The notes under the pieces were generated by a model. The model saw nothing but the letters and a program-made list of their open reading frames with translations, was not told where the DNA came from and ran no database searches. A stretch of 64,000 bases of DNA from Bdellovibrio sp. SKB1291214. Lineage in GTDB: Bacteria > Bdellovibrionota > Bdellovibrionia > Bdellovibrionales > Bdellovibrionaceae. Of this stretch, positions 43,056-51,459 are shown piece after piece. The stretch is from positions 1,116,001 through 1,180,000 of the forward strand of contig NZ_CP106855.1 in assembly GCF_002209355.2 (NCBI RefSeq). The letters are read 5' to 3'. The translations under genes and the position numbers were made by a program. Numbering within the stretch: the stretch's first letter is position 1; the number at the start of each line of letters is the position of its first letter.

Positions 43056-43122
43056 GCTGTGAATTTATCGGAATTTCGAATATTTAGGTGAGGCTTAGAA
43101 CTTAAATACGAGGACCAGAAAT

Positions 43123-43147
43123 AGAAAGGCGACCCGGAGGTCGCCTT
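43123..43147 (-). terminator. Terminator-like hairpin of the di-heme oxidoreductase gene
   Basis: On the minus strand AAGGCGACC, TCCG, GGTCGCCTT followed by TCTATTTCT. It lies downstream of the di-heme gene at 43326 and upstream of cheA. Confidence 0.6.
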
Positions 43148-43159
43148 ATATGTAGAATT

Positions 43160-43213
43160 CTTTCGAATCCTTGGCGAAGGTCGAGTCGGCTATGAAGCCG
43201 CCACCTCCGCCTT
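43160..43213 (-). repeat. Dispersed palindromic repeat unit, second member
   Basis: On the minus strand AAGGCGGAGGTGGCG, then GGCTTCATAGCC. The first 15 bases are identical to 22487-22501. Both copies lie between genes. The right end differs from the first member. Confidence 0.55.
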
Positions 43214-43325
43214 GGTTATGTCACATGTTTTAACCATAAGACCACCCCCTTCCCAGCCCCAATAGAAGCTTTACCTAACTATACATGAGTTAGTTCGGGG
43301 ATTTCTACTAATAGAAAGTCCGGAA

Positions 43326-44837
43326 TTATAAAGAACGGATGAATTGAATCAAAGCGATACGGTCGTCTTTGGGAAGTTGAGTAAATTTAGTTTTAGAATA
43401 CTCCGCCTCTCCACCATGCCACAAAATTGCCTCTTCAAGATTTCTTGCGCGGCCGTCATGAAGGAAGCCCGCACGTGGATTGATTGTTTGCGTTTGGCCC
43501 ATACCCCACAAAGGACGAGTCTTCCACTGATTCCCTGTCGCATCGAAGTCTTGGCGGCCATCCGCTAAACCCGGGCCCATGTCATGTAAAAGCATATCCG
43601 TGAATGGATAGATTTTTTGGTTCGCGAAAGCAGAAATCTCGTGATTCCCCGTCGTGAAACTGGGGTGATGACAGCTGGTACAGCTTGTTTGATGAAATAA
43701 ATTTGCGCCACGGATAACAACAGGATTATCCACATTACGACGAGAAGGCACCGCCAACGTGCGAGAATAGAAAACCAAATCATCGGCAACTTCTTTTGAA
43801 GCTTGCGGTTCTGGAAGCGGTGGACGAGTCGCCATGAACTTATCGTACAATGCTGTGCCGGAAATGCTTTCGTCTGGGAAAGCGTAGTTAGTCACACCGA
43901 TGTCACCGCGCAAAGCGCCTAGAGATTGATGAAAAACTGAAGGCGTATTATTTTTCAACCCAAAGCGTCCCATTGAAACAGGATATGGATCGCCGGCCAT
44001 TGATTTTTCGATATCGAAGACCATGTTCACCTGACCGTGAATCCCTTCAGCAGACAAATCACGTGCGGCAAGTGCACGGATATCTGATTCTTTGATCGCC
44101 TCTAGCAAACCTAAACCTATCATTGGAGTTCCCATACGGGGGCCCATTTTGACATCTTTTTCGTAAAGACGGCTGCGTGTTTTACCAGTCACCGAATCAA
44201 AATATTCATCGTAAGGCGCCGTCACTGTAAAGATGGGTTTGCGAAGCTCAACCGTGCTGCCATCTGGATAGGTGAATGTGGACTTTTCAAAGCTCATCCA
44301 AACTTGCGCTTGGCCAGCACCTTCGATGTCTTCACGAACGCCATAAGATCCTAAATGAAATAGCTGATCTGAAAAACCAGGGACTGGAACTGGTGCACCC
44401 CAGTGATTTTCAGCTGTCTTAGTTTTTTTGATGCCATCTTCAATGCTAATGCGCAGAAAGACCGCTTCGTTTTGGCGAAGTAAAACTTTCTCTTGGCCAA
44501 TCGGAAGAACGGGTAAAGCGCCGCGGCCGTCTTTGGCGTGGCACGCATTGCAATTTGTGTTGTTGTAAACCGGACCCAAACCGTGATCGAAGCGAGATGC
44601 TTCGTCGGAAAAATTTCTCTCAAAAAGAGCGTCGCCCGCCATGTGACGGCGAATTTCTTCTTCAGATAAATTTGCCGCAGGATTGCGGAATGCCTGAATC
44701 GACTCTCTTTTGAAAATAACTGTCGTATCACCACCCGACATAACTGCATTTACGTAGTCCATCTCGATGGCAGGACCCGCCATTGCAGCTCCACTAAAAA
44801 ACAATTGAATAGCCAAAAGAAGAGTCGATTTATTCAT
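43326..44837 (-). CDS. Di-heme oxidoreductase (DUF1111-type c-type cytochrome)
   Basis: A 503-residue exported protein with signal peptide (about 1-20, AMA-GPA). Two heme c sites are present, CNACH (about 96-100) and CTSCH (about 386-390). The layout is that of the DHOR/DUF1111 family, di-heme proteins related to MauG and cytochrome c peroxidase. In gamma-proteobacteria such proteins sit beside imelysin genes (memory), as here. A periplasmic electron transfer or iron oxidation role is plausible. The gene follows imelysin by four bases on the same strand. Confidence 0.88.
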   Translation of the reverse strand: MNKSTLLLAIQLFFSGAAMAGPAIEMDYVNAVMSGGDTTVIFKRESIQAFRNPAANLSEEEIRRHMAGDALFERNFSDEASRFDHGLGPVYNNTNCNACHAKDGRGALPVLPIGQEKVLLRQNEAVFLRISIEDGIKKTKTAENHWGAPVPVPGFSDQLFHLGSYGVREDIEGAGQAQVWMSFEKSTFTYPDGSTVELRKPIFTVTAPYDEYFDSVTGKTRSRLYEKDVKMGPRMGTPMIGLGLLEAIKESDIRALAARDLSAEGIHGQVNMVFDIEKSMAGDPYPVSMGRFGLKNNTPSVFHQSLGALRGDIGVTNYAFPDESISGTALYDKFMATRPPLPEPQASKEVADDLVFYSRTLAVPSRRNVDNPVVIRGANLFHQTSCTSCHHPSFTTGNHEISAFANQKIYPFTDMLLHDMGPGLADGRQDFDATGNQWKTRPLWGMGQTQTINPRAGFLHDGRARNLEEAILWHGGEAEYSKTKFTQLPKDDRIALIQFIRSL

Positions 44838-44841
44838 GAAT

Positions 44842-45930
44842 CTATTTATCCACCAATGGAAGAACTTGTTGCTCTAGAACCGTCTGAAGTTGATTCAATG
44901 ATTGGATCGCTTGTTGAGCGCGTTGACGACCATCTGGAGTGAAGATCGCTTGACCGAAGTCACCACCACCCGCTGGACGGATAGCTTGGATCAACTGCAT
45001 GCAACCCAAAATGTGTTGTTCAATCTGTTGAGCCAATTGTGGATTGTGACGCTCCACCAATGCTTTTACGCCAGGACCTTGAGAAGTTCTGTAAGTACCC
45101 GTATAAACGGAATAGATAGAACGAACGTTGAATGTAAAGTCGTTCAAAGAGTTCCATGAGAATGGAGATTCCACCAACGCCATATTTGCAGAACCGATAT
45201 CGCCACCCAATGGATCTGCGATTTTACCGTTCGCTACTTCGTCAGCGATGGCGATCATGCCTTTAACCAACTCTTCCAAAACCGCCGCTTCAGAAGTGTA
45301 GAACTGATTGTTCCAACCTGGTGTCGCCAAAATAGAAGCGTAACCTGGAGCGGAGGCGTCTTCCGGATTCCAGTTTGTCGTCCATGCATTTGCCAAAGCC
45401 GCTGCATGTTCCATTTCAACTTGTGCAGTCGATTGAAGATATTCAAATTGTTTTGCAGTGAAAGCAGACACAGGTTTTGTGTTCGAGTGAATACCATCGC
45501 CAAACAATAGATACTCAATTGTGTGAAAACCTTGAAGGTTTGTACCTAATGAACGAATCATTTCCGGCGTGATTGTTCTGCCAGACGCTAAAACGGCGTC
45601 AAGATCCAATCTGTTCAAAGGCCAAGTATCAAGCATTGGATCAATACCCAAAGAGTCCACCGGACCGAATAAAAAAGCTTCAGAAGCTTCCCACGGCATA
45701 CGAGCCCCGCGCCATGCATTTTGGGCCTGTGCCAAAGTTGCTTCGTTCGGGTTTTGAACAAAGATGTCGATAGCTTGTTTCATCGCCACGGTTGCCTGTG
45801 CAAGCTCTGTGTAGGTCGCTGTGATCACGTTGTAAGAAACGTGCGTGATGATTTCTTGATTCGAAGCTGCCGAAGCCTTACCGCCGATTACCAGCGCAAG
45901 AGCAGCTGTCATTAACTTAAGAGCCTTCAT
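44842..45930 (-). CDS. Imelysin-family protein (IrpA-like)
   Basis: A 362-residue exported protein with signal peptide (1-22, ASA-ASN). The imelysin signature GxHxxE appears as GFHTIEYLLFG (about 132-142), the site thought to bind metal. The rest is helical bundle in pattern. Imelysin proteins are induced by iron limitation in several bacteria and are periplasmic. The gene lies between a di-heme protein and an outer-membrane barrel, a common set. CAGGAGA lies ahead of the ATG. Confidence 0.9.
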   Translation of the reverse strand: MKALKLMTAALALVIGGKASAASNQEIITHVSYNVITATYTELAQATVAMKQAIDIFVQNPNEATLAQAQNAWRGARMPWEASEAFLFGPVDSLGIDPMLDTWPLNRLDLDAVLASGRTITPEMIRSLGTNLQGFHTIEYLLFGDGIHSNTKPVSAFTAKQFEYLQSTAQVEMEHAAALANAWTTNWNPEDASAPGYASILATPGWNNQFYTSEAAVLEELVKGMIAIADEVANGKIADPLGGDIGSANMALVESPFSWNSLNDFTFNVRSIYSVYTGTYRTSQGPGVKALVERHNPQLAQQIEQHILGCMQLIQAIRPAGGGDFGQAIFTPDGRQRAQQAIQSLNQLQTVLEQQVLPLVDK

Positions 45931-45983
45931 TTTTTCTCCTGTTCAGACTTCGATTTTCAAAGCCTTGAGAGTTTTTTAAATTA

Positions 45984-47369
45984 TTAATTAAATTTCGCGA
46001 TATCAAATCCGAATGCCAATCCGAACCACTTCGTATCTGGCATGCCGACTAGTTCCGTTTTGTCTTCAGCATATTGAAACTTCATGAACGCACCTTGATC
46101 CCAAGCCCACATAATCCCTGCAGACTGACGTGTCCAATCATAACGAGGATATACGGAGATAGAACCTTGAACTTCTTCAAACGTATTAACGTGCTCCCAA
46201 CGAGCATAAGGAACAAGCGTGTTGTCGTCGAAAATGTCGAATGCTAATTGCACGCTATCAAGAACAGCCTTGTGTCCCAATGGGGCAAAAGATTTCGGTT
46301 TTGCCAAACCACCTAATGTGGAGTTTGCCAGTGCAACCTTGTCTGAATTTTCCAAAGTACCACGCAAAGACTCGCCCGTAAGTTGGAATTTCCAAATGCG
46401 GTAGTTGACCATCAGTGACCAGATTTCAACTTCCGCACTGACCGTTAGCTTGTCTTTCTTGTAGCGATTGTTTTGCGTATTACCGTTGTAGTACGCCAAG
46501 CCCACTCCTGTGCCCTTAGCCACAGAACCGAATTCGAGAGATGCGACTGTTGCCAGATCATCTGCATTGACGTTTTCAAATTGGCGTTGGTAACCACCAC
46601 CCACCCATGAGTAGGAGCGGAAAAATTCGGAGTTCAATCCCGAAACCATACCCAAACGTCCAGTGAACATCCAAAGTTTTTGCTCTGCCTGAACACCCAG
46701 CTCATTCCAGTGATAGGGAATCATCGCCGCTTCAACATCCGAAGAAAGGATTGCCGGGAAACGACCTGGTTTTTCCAAAACTGTTCCCAAAGAAATGAAC
46801 AATGGAAATTTACCAACCTTCAGCGCACTACCGGTAATAGGGAAAGTTTTTTTATACACGAACTCTGGAAGTGCAACCTCACCGCCCTTTTCAACTTCGG
46901 TTTCAAACTCTCCGAACTCCTCAAACGGATCGAATTCCATCGCAGTACCTACACCACCGTGCTCGATTTCAACTTCGAATTCGATTTTGCTTGTCGGTGT
47001 CAGTTCGTAGTTACCTTCAAATGCGATCTCAGCCAGATCCATCTTACGACGGTTGTACTTTGTCAGATCATTAACGGCTTTAAATGTCTCCGCTTGAGAG
47101 AACGTAAAGTAACCGTAGGACTTAAAGCTGAACTTAGGGAAAGTCTTGTCAAATTCGTTATTCATTTTCGCAACAAAAGTGGAATCGGCAGATTTTTCCG
47201 CTTCTGTGTTTGTTGTTGGTTCAGGAGTACCACCTGGAGTTGGAGAAGGTGCTGCGCTTGGCGAAGCAGCTGGAGCAACGGCCTGAACCGATGGAGTCAC
47301 CTCATTAACAGTTTTCTCTTGAGCGAAGGCCTGCAAAGATAGAAGAAGGGAAAGGGCTATAACACGCAT
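45984..47369 (-). CDS. Outer-membrane beta-barrel protein, porin-like
   Basis: A 461-residue protein. Signal peptide MRVIALSLLLSLQAFA, then a P/A/S/T-rich linker (PSAAPSPTPGGTPEPTT, about 35-55), then about 400 residues of alternating hydrophobic beta strands (FSFKSYGYFTFS, KIEFEVEIEHGG, LVPYARWEHV), ending LAFGFDIAKFN. This is the pattern of a large porin. It opens the cluster with imelysin and the di-heme protein, and a Fur-like sequence lies upstream, so an iron-linked channel is reasonable. ATG 47369 starts the signal peptide. The frame extends to 47567 but the extra part is not signal-like. A TTG two codons earlier is better spaced from GGAG. Confidence 0.8.
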   Translation of the reverse strand: MRVIALSLLLSLQAFAQEKTVNEVTPSVQAVAPAASPSAAPSPTPGGTPEPTTNTEAEKSADSTFVAKMNNEFDKTFPKFSFKSYGYFTFSQAETFKAVNDLTKYNRRKMDLAEIAFEGNYELTPTSKIEFEVEIEHGGVGTAMEFDPFEEFGEFETEVEKGGEVALPEFVYKKTFPITGSALKVGKFPLFISLGTVLEKPGRFPAILSSDVEAAMIPYHWNELGVQAEQKLWMFTGRLGMVSGLNSEFFRSYSWVGGGYQRQFENVNADDLATVASLEFGSVAKGTGVGLAYYNGNTQNNRYKKDKLTVSAEVEIWSLMVNYRIWKFQLTGESLRGTLENSDKVALANSTLGGLAKPKSFAPLGHKAVLDSVQLAFDIFDDNTLVPYARWEHVNTFEEVQGSISVYPRYDWTRQSAGIMWAWDQGAFMKFQYAEDKTELVGMPDTKWFGLAFGFDIAKFN

Positions 47370-47461
47370 AATCAATTTAAATTCTCCAGTGGCGGCAGTC
47401 ATATCGGCGCCCCTCACAAACGTCAATTTACGGCACCGTATTAGAAATTTGTGAATGCTAA

Positions 47462-47490
47462 CTGAGAATAAGTTGAGAATAAATGATAGC
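47462..47490. promoter_or_regulatory. Fur-box-like sequence upstream of the iron-type cluster
   Basis: TGAGAATAA occurs twice 11 bases apart, followed by ATGATAGC. This resembles the repeated GATAAT-type hexamers of a Fur box. It lies between the outer-membrane barrel gene (leftward) and a small exported protein gene (rightward). Confidence 0.45.
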
Positions 47491-47565
47491 GCCTTGTAAA
47501 TATGACAGACCACCCCGAAGGAACTTGGGGACAGGTTACGTTTCAGAATGTTCAAGGAGGAACTC

Positions 47566-47907
47566 ATGAGATCACTAGCATTGGCAGCATTGACGATCTT
47601 TGCAGCAACGACTGCTCAAGCCGTCGATTTAAAAGTATCTTGTACGGTGACGGAAAATAACGACAAGCAATTGGAAACCGTGATCAAGCCCGCATTAAAC
47701 GGCTACGGCAAAATCGGTGATATCGACGGCTTTAGCTTTCGTATTCGTAACAACGATGGGTCCCGAGTATCCTTGGAAATTTTCGATATCGCTGGCGAGG
47801 GTCGTTACTATGCCGACGCGACTTTGACAAAAGCGGGTGATTCAGTCGTAAACACAATCTGGAGAAGAGACGTGCTGCTTGAAGTAACCTGCCAAATCCC
47901 CGAGTAA
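47566..47907 (+). CDS. Small exported protein of unknown function
   Basis: A 113-residue protein with signal peptide (MRSLALAALTIFAATTAQA, cleavage near 19). The mature chain is beta-rich (LKVSCTVTEN, FSFRIRNNDG, SLEIFDIAGEG) with one cysteine near each end (SC and TCQ), as in the protein at 5411. GGAGG is seven bases ahead of the ATG. No family recognised. A terminator follows. Confidence 0.75.
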   Translation: MRSLALAALTIFAATTAQAVDLKVSCTVTENNDKQLETVIKPALNGYGKIGDIDGFSFRIRNNDGSRVSLEIFDIAGEGRYYADATLTKAGDSVVNTIWRRDVLLEVTCQIPE

Positions 47908-47926
47908 AAGGTACGAACACACTTTA

Positions 47927-47963
47927 TACGTCCTTATCTTACCAGGTAAGGACGTACCTTTTT
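47927..47963. terminator. Bidirectional rho-independent terminator
   Basis: TACGTCCTTA and TAAGGACGTA with a 10-base loop, followed by CCTTTTTTAT, between the convergent exported-protein and DUF1653 genes. Confidence 0.88.
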
Positions 47964-47974
47964 TATCACCTTTT

Positions 47975-48205
47975 TTATTGGTATTGGAATTCGAAGCGGG
48001 GAACTTTTTTGCCGTCGACTTCGACAAGTTCAGACCACATGGCTAACGGTCTTGCCCACAATCTTCCCAATGAATTGTCGTACAAGCATTGATACAAAAC
48101 GATGTCTTCCATTGTTTCGGAATGTTTTCCGACACCGAATACCTGATAGAGTTTTCCCTTGTAATGTTTGTAGATTGCTCCACTCACTGGCAGTTTATCG
48201 CTCAT
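47975..48205 (-). CDS. DUF1653 protein
   Basis: A 76-residue protein with the DUF1653 pattern: GAIYKHYKGKLYQVFGVGKHSETMED, then VLYQCLYDN and LWARPLAMWSELVEVDG. No catalytic residues are known for this small domain. The stop lies beside the terminator, and the gene follows the HIT gene by four bases, so they are co-transcribed. Function unknown. Confidence 0.9.
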   Translation of the reverse strand: MSDKLPVSGAIYKHYKGKLYQVFGVGKHSETMEDIVLYQCLYDNSLGRLWARPLAMWSELVEVDGKKVPRFEFQYQ

Positions 48206-48209
48206 GAGG

Positions 48210-48602
48210 TTACCCCAAGTGTTTGATGATTTCTTGCTGGATCTTTTTCATTTCCTCATCGGAACGACGAGTTGCTTTTTTAAAATCCAAATCTGGAATC
48301 GACCACGCCGGAATCAAATGCAAATGGTAGTGCGGAACTTCAAAACCGGCCACCATTTGTCCCACTCGAGGCGACCCCGAAGCTTTCAAAATAGCTTTGC
48401 CGATTTTTTGCGAAACTTTATGTAAATGCGCATAAGTATCTGCAGGAACTTCGGTCCAATGATTGATTTCCTCTTTGCAGATTACCAAAGTATGTCCCAA
48501 ATTGACCTGATCCAAAGCGAGAAACGAAAGAACTTTGTCGTCTTCATAGATTTTGTAACATGGAAATTCGCCGCTGATAATTTTAGTAAATACGGAAGCC
48601 AC
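48210..48602 (-). CDS. HIT-family nucleotide hydrolase
   Basis: A 130-residue Hint-type protein. The histidine triad is H-x-H-x-H in VPHYHLHLIPA (about 90-100). The N-terminus FTKIISGEFPCYKIYEDD and VCKEEINHWTEVP are standard for the group, which hydrolyses nucleoside phosphoramidates or AMP-lysine type substrates. GTG at 48602 is the start, with AAAAGG eight bases ahead. It precedes DUF1653. Confidence 0.92.
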   Translation of the reverse strand: MASVFTKIISGEFPCYKIYEDDKVLSFLALDQVNLGHTLVICKEEINHWTEVPADTYAHLHKVSQKIGKAILKASGSPRVGQMVAGFEVPHYHLHLIPAWSIPDLDFKKATRRSDEEMKKIQQEIIKHLG

Positions 48603-48725
48603 TTCGCACCTTTTCCTCTGGCTGTTAATGAAGCCTTTTAATGGGCCTAAGTATAAAGTTCCCCCTAAAGTCAGGCAATGACATTCGCATCTGACAAGGA
48701 GTAGAATAATGGCTATGAGGTGTTT

Positions 48726-49619
48726 ATGCCGTCAAAATATATGTTAATTGCTGACGATGTTTTTGATGTAACTCCTGGTGCCCGCGCAAGATCCCAACTC
48801 GTCCGTGAATGCGGATTCGATCTTGCGGAGAAATTAAAAAGTCCCACCAAGCTTTTGTATGTGCAAAACCCCAACGATGCCACGATGAAAAGTACAGATC
48901 GTGAACGCATCAAGTCCACTCTTCAACAAATTCGTCAGAGCAATAAAAAAACTCAAGTCGTCGAAGCCTTTGGTAATCCTGTTGATGAGATTTTCAGAAT
49001 GGAAACCGGCTCGTCAGCGCCCGGAATGGTAGTGATGGGAACCGCTGGAAAGAAAGGTCTGGAAAGGTTTTTTCTAGGCAGTGTTGCTGAAGAAGTCGTG
49101 CGTAATGCTGTCGTTCCGGTGATGGTCATCGGACCAAAAGTTAAAGCCGCGCCCTCTGCCAAAGCAAAAATTTTAGTCGCAACCGATTTAACAAGCAACA
49201 GCCGCCGAGCCGAAGCCTATGCAAAAAAATTGGCGAAGGCTCTGAATGCCGAAGTCGTTTTTTTGCATTCAACAATTGAAACGTTACGAGTCGCAGACCA
49301 ATACGCGGCAGCTTCTGGAACGGCTTTCATGGATCAAACAACCATGGATACTTTGAATGCGAAATCCAAAGAGGCTTTGCTTAAAAAAACCAAACTCTTT
49401 AAGAGCGCGGGAGTAAAATGCACTTTTAAAATGGATCAGCACCAACCGACCTCCCAAGCCGCAATAGCTGCTGAAACAGCCACCGGAAAATATCGTTATT
49501 TGGTGATGGGAACCCATGGTCGCAGTGCTTTTGTAAAGGCATTCTTAGGAAGTACCGCTCGTGAAACGATCATGAGCAGTGCTGTTCCCACGATCGTTAT
49601 TCGCTCTCATAACAAATAA
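48726..49619 (+). CDS. Tandem universal stress protein (two Usp domains)
   Basis: A 297-residue protein of two Usp domains (about 1-135 and 143-297). Each ends with the ATP-binding pattern: GMVVMGTAGKKGLERFFLGSVAE and YLVMGTHGRSAFVKAFLGSTARE, both of the G-x2-G-x9-G-S/T kind, and the second is followed by VPTIVIRS. Such proteins bind ATP or act as stress-related scaffolds. ATG 48726 is chosen with GAGG five bases ahead. A GTG at 48720 is in frame but closer to the site. A terminator follows. Confidence 0.9.
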   Translation: MPSKYMLIADDVFDVTPGARARSQLVRECGFDLAEKLKSPTKLLYVQNPNDATMKSTDRERIKSTLQQIRQSNKKTQVVEAFGNPVDEIFRMETGSSAPGMVVMGTAGKKGLERFFLGSVAEEVVRNAVVPVMVIGPKVKAAPSAKAKILVATDLTSNSRRAEAYAKKLAKALNAEVVFLHSTIETLRVADQYAAASGTAFMDQTTMDTLNAKSKEALLKKTKLFKSAGVKCTFKMDQHQPTSQAAIAAETATGKYRYLVMGTHGRSAFVKAFLGSTARETIMSSAVPTIVIRSHNK

Positions 49620-49650
49620 AAAAAGCTCCTAGCAGGAGCCTTTTTTTTAG
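49620..49650. terminator. Bidirectional rho-independent terminator
   Basis: AAAAAAAGCTCCT, AGC, AGGAGCCTTTTTTTT. It lies between the stress protein and L,D-transpeptidase genes, which converge. Confidence 0.92.
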
Positions 49651-51251
49651 AACGGTGCTCTCATTAATGAAAGTACTTTATTATTTTGTTTGTAGGCGTC
49701 CTCTGTGAATCGAATCACCCTATCCGAAAACATTTGCGAAGTGATGTATCCAATGTAAACCGCAGTCGGTTCTTTCAGCGGAATTTTAGTATCCTTAGTC
49801 ATCACCTGTCCTGGCTTAGCAATTGTGCTTTCGATAGCTTGGCGAGTCCACTGTGTTCCACGCAGTAAGTACTCTGCCAGATCAAGGGGTTTTTCCAAAC
49901 GCACACAACCGGAACTTAATTGACGATTGGCTTCTACAAAAAGTTCACGTTGATTTGTATCATGCAGATAGATAGCAAACGCATTCGTTAATTCAAATTT
50001 CACGATGCCCAGGGCGTTACCTAAATGAGGTTTTTGTCGAATATAGATATCCGCATCTTGTGTTCCATCATAGGCCCACCAATTAATACTTGCTGGATCT
50101 AAACGTCGCGTGAATTCCTTGTTCCAAACTTCATAATTGTGGGAATCAAAATACGAATTGATCTCCCAGTAGTTAAGTTTCTTAATATCCTCAACCTTGT
50201 CTTGAATAAAGATTGTGGGTGGCACAACCCAGTATGGATTCAAAATCACCCGTACAACGTTATCGGCCATCGTCGGAGTTTTTCGTGCTGGACGACCATT
50301 GATAGTTTTAAACGCCATGGTAAAACGCTCTGGCTGAGTCTTATCCACCAACCCAAAATATGTCATCGCCGTATTTACGAAGATATATTTCTCTGGAAAA
50401 GTTTGTGGAAACCAACGCATTTTTTCCATGTCAGCCTGCATTTGACGAGTACGATCCTTACAAGACACACTTAAGAATTTCCAAGTGCGTCCGCCGGGTG
50501 AAAGCACTCCATCGGGTTTCCAATGTAGATTCCACTGAATGTCATTGATCGCAAGCTGCGTTTCTTTGTCATATGTATCGTCAAAGCTTGAAATCTGGTA
50601 ACCCAACAAACTCAAACGATTTTTAAGTTCGATGACCCCGACGCTTTTCGTACCGAGTTTCAACGGTTTTTTAAAAGGTTTTAATGGGGCCCACGTGCCG
50701 TCTGCGCACGCAGGATACAGTTTTGCCATTGCTGCTCGCAAGGCGATGTAAGGTGGATTTTGCGGAGCCAAGTTGTCCATCACCAAATCCGGGCGGCTGC
50801 CGCTGGCGCTGACAAGCATCTGCAAATATTTTGGAGACAAGAACGCCCGTTTTACAAATTTAATGTCATTGCCCACAGAACCCGGGTTTGCACTGCCAAC
50901 TGAGATGTCTTGGAGAAGTTTTAAATAGTTCGCATCAGCTTTGGCTTTCAATCCTGGTGCTGTGGCGCCCCCTGCTTGATATGCTTTTTCCATCTCTGGC
51001 TGCCAATAATAAGCAGGATTCACCCCGTGCATCCATGATTTCAACATAGTCGCACGCAAATCATCCACACTCATATTGCTAAAAAGCGAGATGTAATCCG
51101 CGGGCGCAAACTGTGGCTGGATTTCTTGAACAGGGTGATAGGGCTGATTTCGAGCCTCGAACTCTTCGCGCGATTGCGCCCGGGCTTGCTCGACATTAAA
51201 CACACCAAAAGCAATCAATAGACCGAGAACTTTTCTCCAGTAAATTTTCAT
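49647..51251 (-). CDS. L,D-transpeptidase (YcbB/YkuD type)
   Basis: A 534-residue exported enzyme with signal peptide (1-25, ARA-QSR). A helical scaffold domain leads (about 30-190), then a peptidoglycan-binding segment (LKNRLSLLGYQISSFDDTY, about 205-260) and a YkuD catalytic domain (about 280-510) with the active-site cysteine C449 in LSSGCVRLEKP, and a histidine in AIYLHDTNQREL. It makes 3-3 crosslinks in peptidoglycan or attaches proteins to it. In predators of this group many such enzymes modify wall during prey invasion (memory). Length is typical of YcbB. Confidence 0.9.
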   Translation of the reverse strand: MKIYWRKVLGLLIAFGVFNVEQARAQSREEFEARNQPYHPVQEIQPQFAPADYISLFSNMSVDDLRATMLKSWMHGVNPAYYWQPEMEKAYQAGGATAPGLKAKADANYLKLLQDISVGSANPGSVGNDIKFVKRAFLSPKYLQMLVSASGSRPDLVMDNLAPQNPPYIALRAAMAKLYPACADGTWAPLKPFKKPLKLGTKSVGVIELKNRLSLLGYQISSFDDTYDKETQLAINDIQWNLHWKPDGVLSPGGRTWKFLSVSCKDRTRQMQADMEKMRWFPQTFPEKYIFVNTAMTYFGLVDKTQPERFTMAFKTINGRPARKTPTMADNVVRVILNPYWVVPPTIFIQDKVEDIKKLNYWEINSYFDSHNYEVWNKEFTRRLDPASINWWAYDGTQDADIYIRQKPHLGNALGIVKFELTNAFAIYLHDTNQRELFVEANRQLSSGCVRLEKPLDLAEYLLRGTQWTRQAIESTIAKPGQVMTKDTKIPLKEPTAVYIGYITSQMFSDRVIRFTEDAYKQNNKVLSLMRAPF

Positions 51252-51370
51252 AGCTTCTCCTTGCCTCTCTTTCCATACTCGTCCTGAGCTGATGATTATG
51301 TTAGAGCGTTCCAGGCTGTGGGCCAGAAAATTTCCAAAAATAAACGCACACTTTGTAGAGTGGCAAAAAG

Positions 51371-51400
51371 AAAAAGGGAGTCTATTCGACTCCCTTTTTA
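51371..51400. terminator. Rho-independent terminator after citrate synthase
   Basis: AAAAAGGGAGTC, TATTC, GACTCCCTTTTTA. Symmetrical A and T runs, about 60 bases past the gltA stop. Confidence 0.88.
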
Positions 51401-51459
51401 ATTCTAATTAATTTTAGAATGCAAACTACCCCGACATGTCGGAGTGAAGGCCCACGCAA

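Noticed and set aside
43060-43110. FliA promoter of cheA
   Set aside because: TCCGATAA matches the -10 well, but no TAAA-type -35 lies at the needed 11-base spacing.
43270-43300. Hairpin CTAACT/AGTTAG as terminator of the di-heme gene
   Set aside because: Weak stem with no T-run. The hairpin at 43123-43147 fits better.
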